From contig JARUPY010000387.1 in assembly GCA_029817715.1 (NCBI GenBank), positions 6,510,001 through 6,574,000 of the forward strand: a DNA stretch of 64,000 bases, read 5' to 3'. Source of the DNA: Melastoma dodecandrum. Taxonomy: Eukaryota; Streptophyta; Magnoliopsida; Myrtales; Melastomataceae. The number at the start of each line of letters is the position of its first letter. Positions within the stretch are counted from its first letter, which is position 1. A program made the translations under genes and the position numbers. This document shows positions 35,700-42,908 of the stretch, piece after piece. The notes below the pieces were generated by a model. The model ran no database searches, had not been told where the DNA came from, and saw only the letters and a program-made list of their open reading frames with translations.

Positions 35700-36465
35700 A
35701 CCCACAAGATTAGTAATTACGTTCGTAAAATTTTTACTAAGTTGTAATATTTACTAAGAAGTTTCGTAATATGTCTAGTAATTTAGTGCGGGGGTAAAAT
35801 GGTAATTTCACATCAAAATTAGGTTCGGTTTTCACTGTTCAAATTGGTAAATTACCAGATTTTTTTAGTAACAGTTTACTAAATTTATTGAACATTTTTT
35901 TGGTTAAAAATTCATAAAACTTTACTAACACTTTTATTAACTCAGACAATGTTTTACTAAATATCACACCAAAATTAGTAAACCATTACTAATTTTAGTT
36001 ATGTTTTTTGAAATAAAAGTAATAATTTTTACTAAAAGTGAACAGTAAAAAATTAGTAAATTTTACTACTTTTTTTACTATTTTTGTCGACCTTTTACTA
36101 AAAAAGTGATTTTTTTAGTAAAGTCATCGAAAATATAGTAAAAAAATTAGTAAAATTTACTAATTCTTTAACTAAGTTTTCTTTGACGTTACTAAAATAG
36201 TGGTTTTTAGTAAAGTCAATGAAATTTTAGTAAAATTGAATACAATTGAACAGTACAAAATTAGAAAAAATTTACCTATTTTTTTACTAATTTTGATGCC
36301 TTTTTATTAAAAAAATGAACTTATTAGTAAAATTTACTATTGTTTTTACTAATTTTGACGTCTTTTTACTAAAAACAATAAATTTTTAGTAAAATTTATT
36401 AAATTTTCTTAAGCGAAATTACTAAACTACGTAACCGTTATGTGTACGTATTATTAGCCGCTTCC
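35700..36465 (-). repeat. Right terminal inverted repeat of the MULE
   Basis: Reverse complement of the left repeat with many substitutions and small indels. It ends ...GCCGCTTCC, followed by the target duplication. Confidence 0.88.
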
Positions 36466-36474
36466 GCGCTGGCC
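36466..36474. repeat. 9-bp target-site duplication, right copy (GCGCTGGCC)
   Basis: One mismatch to 26594-26602. Confidence 0.85.
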
Positions 36475-37259
36475 AATGGAGACCCATAATGGTAATCCGG
36501 TGGGACTTCACGGTCGAATGAAAAAAGGCTCTTTTGGAAGGGTAAAGTTTTTAAATATTAAAAAAAAAAGACCAGGACTAATAAAAAAAGTACATCTCAA
36601 ACCCCAAGGGAAGTCAAGAATTAGGAGTTATCAAGAAAGGAGTCTCGAGTTCCCTCATAAGGGAAACAATTCCAAGAAATATGTAGTAGTAAAGGATCTA
36701 CGCAGAAAGTGTAAGGAAGATTTTTAGAGGAGGAAAAGTCAAACACAACAGAACTTTCCCCAAGAAAAGAAATGTCAAGGAAAACTCGATTAAAGAGAAT
36801 TAAAAAGACTCCCTTAGCTCCTAACATATAGATGGTTACCTACAATATATAGTACAAAAGAGAGAAATACTGACTAAGATAGAGACATCACCTCCCTACT
36901 CACAGTTATAACACTTGTATCCCTTCCTAAACACCTGTTGCAAATTCCAATGGGCAAAAGCAAGGGAATAAACCACAAAAAAATTACATCTCTGATCGAC
37001 CAAGAATTCCCCCACTCATTACTACTCCCCACTAGACTAGCTAAGCAAACCAGGCACACAAGCCACTCTCACAAACAAGCATCCCTAAGAACTACCCAAG
37101 TAAAGAAACGCAACACACCGGCATGCAACTCATCATGATCCACGATCCAGTTCACATGGCAAGAATTACATAGTACATATACTAAAGGAAATGAGCTACA
37201 ACAAGATAAGGCTATTGAAGGAATGATGTCAATAGGAAGACCATCTTCAGACTCGAAAT
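36475..37259. other. No gene recognised
   Basis: Holds an 83-codon basic frame (36476-36727), which I do not recognise. Probably the other half of the sequence at 25121-26593 that the MULE split. Confidence 0.4.
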
Positions 37260-37443
37260 TTCACTATGTTCTAGCGAGCTTTGTACCTTTTTACCTTTGG
37301 TTTTGAAACTATTTTGAGTTTTACGGTTGCGAGTTTCAAAATTACGGATTTACGGCAGTTTCACTATTCACTTTCTTTTTCTTTCAAAAAGACCCAAAAA
37401 CTTAGTCCTTCAAGACAATTATACGAAAATAAATCTTAAGCGG

Positions 37444-37455
37444 GCTCTGATACCA
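37444..37455 (-). other. Primer-binding site for initiator tRNA-Met
   Basis: On the minus strand it reads TGGTATCAGAGC, the standard complement to the 3' end of plant initiator tRNA-Met and the minus-strand DNA primer site of caulimovirids. It stands about 525 nt downstream of the predicted transcript start. Confidence 0.88.
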
Positions 37456-37476
37456 ATAATAATACAGGAATCGAAC

Positions 37477-37914
37477 TTAAGATGATTTTCCCAATTGTCT
37501 TTGTCGCCGGCGTTCAGCCAACCTCGAATACTCGTTTGAGTACTTCGAACTTGCCGTAAACCCAAGATTGGATTTACCTTCAAGGAAATATTCCTCGAAT
37601 TCACTCTGCAAGAGAGTCAGCTCTTCCAATTTCTTAGAATAGCTATCCACAAGCTCAGTCAGCTGCGTTATTTGTGCTGAAATACTTGTCAATCGATCTA
37701 CTACAGTGTTTAATAGTCCCGTAGCAGAATCCTTGCCAACCCCGTGATCCAAATGGAGCAACTCTGGGTTAGGACAATCAGTGATACGAATGACTCGTGC
37801 ACTTGCACTTCTCTCAGATCCTTTTTTCAAAAAAGAAAAGCATAAACAACACAAAGGATGTTTATCATACCTTAATCGCCAGAATAGCTCAAAGGGTTCA
37901 CCAAGCTTCCGCAT
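37477..37914 (-). CDS. Leader-located 145-residue coiled-coil protein of the pararetrovirus
   Basis: 145 codons between promoter and primer site. The N-terminal third is Cys/Arg-rich (LCCLCFSFLKKG). Residues about 70-110 form a leucine-heptad coiled coil (LTSISAQITQLTELVDSYSK). The C-terminus is basic (SRLAERRRQRQLGKSS). A short coiled coil followed by a basic tail is the layout of the virion-associated, DNA-binding small proteins of other caulimovirids, so a similar role is possible. Its position is odd: it starts only about 65 nt after the predicted transcript start and fills the leader, where known relatives have only very short ORFs. There is no sequence-level match I can claim. It is intact from ATG to stop. 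Confidence 0.6.
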   Translation of the reverse strand: MRKLGEPFELFWRLRYDKHPLCCLCFSFLKKGSERSASARVIRITDCPNPELLHLDHGVGKDSATGLLNTVVDRLTSISAQITQLTELVDSYSKKLEELTLLQSEFEEYFLEGKSNLGFTASSKYSNEYSRLAERRRQRQLGKSS

Positions 37915-38006
37915 TATGGAACTTCAAGATTGAAGAATTCCTCAAATTTGGGGAATTGAGTGGAGAGGTTCTTCTGTGTCACACCAATTGCCCTTACCTC
38001 GAGGGT

Positions 38007-38015
38007 CTTATATAG
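38007..38015 (-). promoter_or_regulatory. TATA box of the pararetrovirus promoter
   Basis: CTATATAAG on the minus strand, inside the roughly 360-bp non-coding gap between the third frame (stop at 38376) and the leader. This is the place of the full-length-transcript promoter in caulimovirids. Transcript start expected at about 37975-37985. Confidence 0.7.
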
Positions 38016-38375
38016 ACACTCCTCTTCCAAAGGTTTCGGCCCTTAGGCTTCAATCCTCCCAAGGTTTTGATCTAATGATCTGACCTTCCGTTAGTCTTTA
38101 ACCAAATTTGGTTAATCCTAACCACCTTACTCTTGATTCCTTAAGGTATTATTCGAATTACCTATTGGTGCTCCCGGAGGACGATCAAAGAATTTCTAAC
38201 TCAGAGAGATGTGAGAGAAAATTCTCTATTCAGATCGCCTCCCCAAATGAGGTAGAGGGCTTGTGAATATATACACAAAAAAGCTGGTGCCTATGCACTG
38301 TTTGCCAGCTCAAAAGTAAAAGGGATCTAAACTGTTGCAAAAGTTAGTGGGGTCCTAATGACCGACAACAATGTC

Positions 38376-40700
38376 CTAGTCTAACTTTATACAGTCGTCT
38401 TCTCCCATCTGCATTGGCGCGCTGTCTTGGGAGACTCCTTCCTTGTTGTTGGCGTTTGAAGTTTCGCCAACTCCTTCCTTTTCTAAGAGTCCCGGTGGGT
38501 CTTTAACCGCATTAAAAATTTGTCGGGTTCTCTCGTCATGCTCGATTTGCTGATTCAAGGTCTTATCGGTGAAATCAGCAATCTTGCTCCAAACCTCGAA
38601 GGTGTCGGTTCGGAGGTGCAGCTCAGAGTTCTCTCGCCTCCAGAAGCTATCTAGAAGGTCGAGCATTCTCTGCCATCCTCGGTCCCCTGCTTGTTCATCT
38701 ATGAAGCTTAAATTTGACCGAAGAATCGTGACGGTGACCATACCATCACAGAGCACGTAATATTCGTCCTTGCGGGCTAACAAATGCTCTAGCACATCCT
38801 TAAGGAACTCAACCCTTATGGCCTTCCGGACAGTTTTGTCCTTGTAGTATTTCCGCCATAAACCTCTTTGATCGAGGTCCTGTCGTTGAGGTTCCGTCAG
38901 ACGTCTACTCTCACATGGATGAATGTCCCATACTTGCAGATTTTGAAGTATCACCTTCCCATACTGCGGATGGTCTTCCTCCTCCATCATTGTGCTAGTA
39001 ATCAATGCCGTGACATACTTTGGTCCGTAGCCTAGGCATCCGAGTACATACCTTACCAACGTAGGCAGGGGTGCCATACAATCTGGATCGGATCTGTCGA
39101 TTTCCAGTATGTCTACAAACCCAGCATATACGTAGGGTGCTGCTACTCCCACCATATCTGAATGAATTCTCAGAGACGGCCACTTCCCCGATATCCAGTG
39201 TAGATACGGTTGAAGCACAGTGTTTTCCTCAAGAGAGGATTCACTCATGTCCACTACTACCTTTGGGACGTCATAATCTCTAACTTCCCCCGGTATTATA
39301 GACATCGTTGTGGAGAATATCTGCTGTCTTTCCTTTTCAACTCGGGACAGCTCCTCCTCACCTGAAGCCATAATCGATAGCTTATACTCCAGATTTTTGA
39401 TGTACTCAACGGTCTTTCTCGCAAAAAACTCAATCTGGCGCTTATCATCATGTTTGATGCCACCCATGAGTCCTCCACAGACCACAGCCGCATCCCAACT
39501 TAGGGATTCGTCCTCAAATGAGTCTTCATCAAAAAACCAGGATCCTCCTAGATCCTCTTGGGTTTTCCCAACATGGCTCTTGCCATCGTGACCTCTATCA
39601 CCGTGAGAAGTCTCACCAGACTCTTTGACTGAGTCTTTTACAGGAATTGCTTCCTCAAGGCTTTCTTTCTTTTCAAGATTACCTTCCAATGCTGCGTAAG
39701 CACTTCCAAAGTCGAAGTATTGCTCACACTCCATTGCAGCCGTTTCCTCTGGTTCTTCCCTTGGTTCAGGGTCTACCACTTGAATTGGCTCGCCTATTAT
39801 GGCTTTAAACTTAGCCTCTTCCTCAGCATACTGGGTTTCCATGTTCTCTTTCTGTTCCTCCTTGCTTTGTAACAAAGCCTTGTAGGATTTCACAGCTTGA
39901 TTAATGGAAATTTTCTGCTCTTTGGCTAAGTCGTTTCGGCAGTAATTAAACTGCTCCATGGTCAACGGAGACCACCAAGGTTCTTCAACCTTTCTATCCT
40001 TCTTAGGACCATCCTTTTCAGAATCATCCCCTTTGGGAACTGAAGATCCAAGCCTCTTGGCTTTCCTCTTCTTCCTGGCTTTCTCCTCTGACTCGGCTTT
40101 TGCCTTGTCTTTCAGATCTGCCGTTTTCACATCTCTTTTGGAGCTTTCTTCCTTCGGATCTGTCATCTTCTTTTGAAGATCTTTCTTCACATCTCTTTCA
40201 GAGTTGGTGTTACCCTTCTCCTTCAGATCTGTCTTTCCTACCTGGGAAACTCTCGCTTTCTCCTTGGGATTAGTTATTACCTTTCCCTTAGATCTAGCCA
40301 TCCCCTTCTGGGATTCTTTCGCCTTTCCCTTAGATTTGGCCTCAGCCTCCTTGGGATTAGCCATCTCCTTCTGGAGATCTGGTTTCGCTTTACTCTCGGA
40401 GTCAGCTTTTGCTTTCTCCTTAAGTTCAGCCTTCCCTTTCTGGGAATCCGCAGTTTTCAGCTTCTTGGGACATTCGTAAGAACGATGTCCTAGTTGCTTA
40501 CACTGCCAGCAGAGCACTACCGCCTTCGTTCCTGAAACGGAACCAGCATCACTATGCTCACCATCTCCCTTATTAGGACATACCTTTCGGGAGTGTCCCT
40601 CCTTCTTGCATCCCCAGCATATCTTTCTCTTTGCAGCAGGATCCATCTGCAGAGTTTTTAGAAAGAGAGGTGTTTGCAAGTTCTCTAGAGAGAGAGTCAA
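38376..40700 (-). CDS. Pararetrovirus third frame: double zinc-knuckle, Lys-rich protein of unknown function
   Basis: 774 codons, fully open. Met19 (MDPAAKRK) is an alternative start inside the overlap with the RNase H frame. Two CCHC knuckles stand near the N-terminus: Cys28-Cys31-His36-Cys41 and Cys64-Cys67-His72-Cys77. Residues about 80-235 are a highly charged region made of imperfect repeats such as KAKAESEEKA and NPKEKARVS. A helical stretch follows (ISINQAVKSYKALLQSKEEQ), then an acidic region. From about residue 440 there is a globular-looking part (LRIHSDMVGVAAPYVYAGFV, LVRYVLGCLGYG) that distantly recalls the core of caulimovirid transactivator/viroplasmin proteins. The genome position (after RT, before promoter) is also that of the transactivator. 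That assignment is inference; the knuckle-bearing front half has no counterpart I know in that family. Confidence 0.72.
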   Translation of the reverse strand: MTLSLENLQTPLFLKTLQMDPAAKRKICWGCKKEGHSRKVCPNKGDGEHSDAGSVSGTKAVVLCWQCKQLGHRSYECPKKLKTADSQKGKAELKEKAKADSESKAKPDLQKEMANPKEAEAKSKGKAKESQKGMARSKGKVITNPKEKARVSQVGKTDLKEKGNTNSERDVKKDLQKKMTDPKEESSKRDVKTADLKDKAKAESEEKARKKRKAKRLGSSVPKGDDSEKDGPKKDRKVEEPWWSPLTMEQFNYCRNDLAKEQKISINQAVKSYKALLQSKEEQKENMETQYAEEEAKFKAIIGEPIQVVDPEPREEPEETAAMECEQYFDFGSAYAALEGNLEKKESLEEAIPVKDSVKESGETSHGDRGHDGKSHVGKTQEDLGGSWFFDEDSFEDESLSWDAAVVCGGLMGGIKHDDKRQIEFFARKTVEYIKNLEYKLSIMASGEEELSRVEKERQQIFSTTMSIIPGEVRDYDVPKVVVDMSESSLEENTVLQPYLHWISGKWPSLRIHSDMVGVAAPYVYAGFVDILEIDRSDPDCMAPLPTLVRYVLGCLGYGPKYVTALITSTMMEEEDHPQYGKVILQNLQVWDIHPCESRRLTEPQRQDLDQRGLWRKYYKDKTVRKAIRVEFLKDVLEHLLARKDEYYVLCDGMVTVTILRSNLSFIDEQAGDRGWQRMLDLLDSFWRRENSELHLRTDTFEVWSKIADFTDKTLNQQIEHDERTRQIFNAVKDPPGLLEKEGVGETSNANNKEGVSQDSAPMQMGEDDCIKLD

Positions 40701-40908
40701 CTATTATGTTGTGGTCGGACTTAATGTATTCGACCTCATATTTATAATAGCTTAATTGTTCCTGCAACCTTAAGAGTCTAGTTTGCCTAGCTTCCTTAAG
40801 GTTCAGACTCATAAACCTTTTTACATAGGTCGAGTCAGAGCGCACTAAAAATTCTTTTGGTGCCAAAAAGATGTAAAAGGCCTTTATTCCGTTTTTTAAG
40901 GCCAACAC
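40573..40908 (-). pseudogene. RNase H domain of the pararetrovirus
   Basis: 111 codons that continue the RT frame after the TAG at 40960-40962. Conserved text: NEVLALKNGIKAFYIFL, then LVRSDSTYVKRFM and HNIIVDSLSREL, with the catalytic Asp residues in SDST and VDSLSR present. It would remove the RNA template during reverse transcription. It overlaps the third frame in another phase for about 128 nt. Listed as interrupted because it has no start of its own and depends on the RT frame. Confidence 0.82.
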
Positions 40909-40959
40909 CTCATTTTCATGTATCGGGTATCTTAATTCGTACCCCTTGAAGCTTCCCGA

Positions 40960-42669
40960 CTAGTATTTACATACCGGTTCTAGTTTTCGTCCTCTAATTT
41001 TGAGGACTGCTCCCCAATATTCTTCAGAAGCATCAACTTCCAAGACTAACTCGTCCTTGTCAGAAGGTAGAGCAAGTTGTGGCAAATTTTTCACCTTTGG
41101 TTTAATCCTTCTAATGGATTGAGTATCTTCATTTTCCCATTTCCAAGGATTTGTAGAAGAAGTTTTCTTCGCAATCCTACTTAAATCTCGGGAAAGATCT
41201 TTCACAAACTTTCTTGCATAGTTAGTGCATCCACAGAATCTTTGGACTTGCTTTCTATCCTCAAGTTTGTCGGGAAAATTAATTATTTTCTCAGCAATAT
41301 GATTTTGCAGTTTAATTTTTCCCTGCTCAATCTCCATGCCTACAAAATTAACTGATTCCCTAAACCATTCTATCTTTTTCTCTGATAGAATCATGCCCTC
41401 TCGCCGGAAGACATCAGTCACCTCATCAAGGTGTCTCATGTGTTCATCTTCAGTCTGACTGTAGATTAGCACATCGTCAATATAGACCGCACAAAATTTT
41501 CGGACCTGCTTGAAAGCATTATCCATTTTGCGCTGAAATATGCCTGGAGCATTTTTCAGGCCGAACGGCATTACCAGCCATTCAAACATTCCTTGCGGAG
41601 CATTGAAGACAGTTAGAGGAACCGACTCTTCCTCCATCTTGACTTGCCAGTATCCACTTTTCAAGTCAAATTTAGAGAAGAACTTTGGTTGGCTCAGACT
41701 TACCCTATCAATTAAATCTCCCGCAGTGGGAATCTTATAGCCATCGTCTTTTGTAGCTTTGTTAAGCTGACGATAATCTATAACCATTCGTGCTTTACCT
41801 CGCACCTGCTCGGCATGATTAATAACCATAAAGGCAGGACTAGAATGCGGACTGTAACTGTCCCTAATCAAGCCTTTCCCAAGCAACTCAGGAATTTGTT
41901 TGTCAAACTCCTCAACCATCTCAGCCGTATACGTAATGTTTCTGGCTCTTATAATGGTTCCGGGATCTTTCAACTCTAATCTAGCCCTGAGGCCATTTCG
42001 AGTCCATAACTTTAGTGGATCTTCACTAAAATTATCGGCTAATTTTATTAGGAACTTATCCCATTTCGTTCCTGTTAACTTTACTGCCATACACACTTCT
42101 TGTTTTGGAAACAAGTCGTCATACCAGCTATAACTTCTGGTATTCGTTGGAGAAAACAGGGTTTGTTCCCATGAATCGTTCTCATCCAACCGTATATCAC
42201 CACGTTGAGCTCGCACTCTGAAAGCTCTTTCACATGGGATATCTCCACAGTATTCTGTCCGTTTTACCGGATAAAAGCCAAATTTTAACCGAAGTCTAGG
42301 CTCTTGTAGAATACTTATTTTTACCCCACCGATGGAAACATCATTTTCATTCTGCACAAAAGGAAGGTTTTCCTTCTGTCCTTTTAAGAAGGCGTTACCA
42401 ATAATGATGTCGGCCTCTAGTAAAGGATGTGCAAGAATCTCTTTAATGATGAACTTTTGTCCACCAATAAAGACAGGCACGTTGCTTGCCTTATGGCCAA
42501 CAATTGTGGCCATACCATCGACGTTAACCATGTGGATGGGTTTTTGCAGTGGTTCCCACCACTCATCTGGCAGAGCATTAAGTCTAGCACAAGTTATGCT
42601 ACACCCAGTATCTATCAAAGTATCCAAGGAATACTCATAGTATCTAGGAAATTTGAAAGTTAGAGCCAC
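40960..42669 (-). CDS. Pararetrovirus aspartic protease and reverse transcriptase
   Basis: About 569 codons. The protease comes first (LDTLIDTGCSITCARL, active site DTG), with the second half reading LEADIIIGNAFLKGQ. RT runs from about residue 250: KARMVIDYRQLNKAT, FFSKFDLKSGYWQVKM, VMPFGLKNAPGIFQRKMD and the intact catalytic box VYIDDVLIY. The thumb text FPDKLEDRKQVQRFCGCTNY is of caulimovirid style. The first codon is GTG (42669); no ATG is near the start of the frame, and the upstream frame ends 4 nt after that point, so expression may need a frameshift or reinitiation. It ends in an amber codon, after which RNase H text continues in the same frame. Confidence 0.88.
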   Translation of the reverse strand: MALTFKFPRYYEYSLDTLIDTGCSITCARLNALPDEWWEPLQKPIHMVNVDGMATIVGHKASNVPVFIGGQKFIIKEILAHPLLEADIIIGNAFLKGQKENLPFVQNENDVSIGGVKISILQEPRLRLKFGFYPVKRTEYCGDIPCERAFRVRAQRGDIRLDENDSWEQTLFSPTNTRSYSWYDDLFPKQEVCMAVKLTGTKWDKFLIKLADNFSEDPLKLWTRNGLRARLELKDPGTIIRARNITYTAEMVEEFDKQIPELLGKGLIRDSYSPHSSPAFMVINHAEQVRGKARMVIDYRQLNKATKDDGYKIPTAGDLIDRVSLSQPKFFSKFDLKSGYWQVKMEEESVPLTVFNAPQGMFEWLVMPFGLKNAPGIFQRKMDNAFKQVRKFCAVYIDDVLIYSQTEDEHMRHLDEVTDVFRREGMILSEKKIEWFRESVNFVGMEIEQGKIKLQNHIAEKIINFPDKLEDRKQVQRFCGCTNYARKFVKDLSRDLSRIAKKTSSTNPWKWENEDTQSIRRIKPKVKNLPQLALPSDKDELVLEVDASEEYWGAVLKIRGRKLEPVCKY

Positions 42670-42908
42670 ATTGTGCTCAGATCTTCCTTCCTAACACTAA
42701 ACCCAATATTCTCGGGCACACTTTGGGATGGTTCTATCATCCTCCAGATATCGTCTATTGCAATAGACCTTTGTTTGGCTATCTGCTCGATAACCTTATA
42801 AACTTCAGGAATCTCAGATAAAGAGCTACCAATGTTGGTTACTCTCAACATCCTTATAGATTCCTCTCTCGGTTGATCTACAGGGTCTTCATAGACTGGT
42901 AATGATAC
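42660..42908 (-). other. In-frame extension of the coat/movement frame beyond the amber codon
   Basis: 82 codons that continue the 960-codon frame after TAG at 42909-42911, from VSLPVYEDP to DLSTMWL. The last bases overlap the start of the protease-RT frame (ATGTGGCTCTAA holds the stop of one and the beginning of the other). The conserved spacing suggests that this was, or is, the true end of the upstream protein. Confidence 0.65.

Larger units (their letters stand above)
26603..36465. mobile_element. Mutator-like element, 9.86 kb, with ULP1-like and FAR1-type transposase pseudogenes
   Basis: Terminal inverted repeats of roughly 650-750 bp (about 26603-27265 and 35700-36465) start GGAAGTGGCTAACGATACGT and end with the reverse complement of GGAAGCGGCTAATAATACGT. 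A 9-bp target duplication flanks it. Inside are a GC-rich leader, an 87-bp minisatellite, a ULP1-like gene on the plus strand, a MULE transposase on the minus strand facing it, and a short Pro-rich repeat frame near the right repeat. Both proteins carry nonsense or frameshift changes, so the element is no longer autonomous. ULP1-carrying MULEs are known from Arabidopsis (Kaonashi type); this looks like a relative. Confidence 0.92.

Noticed and set aside
40173..40493. Plus-strand frames of about 90-106 codons across 39958-40493, which look like membrane proteins
   Set aside because: They are antisense to the Lys-rich repeat region of the viral third frame; the Leu/Phe-rich look comes from reading AAG-rich codons backwards.
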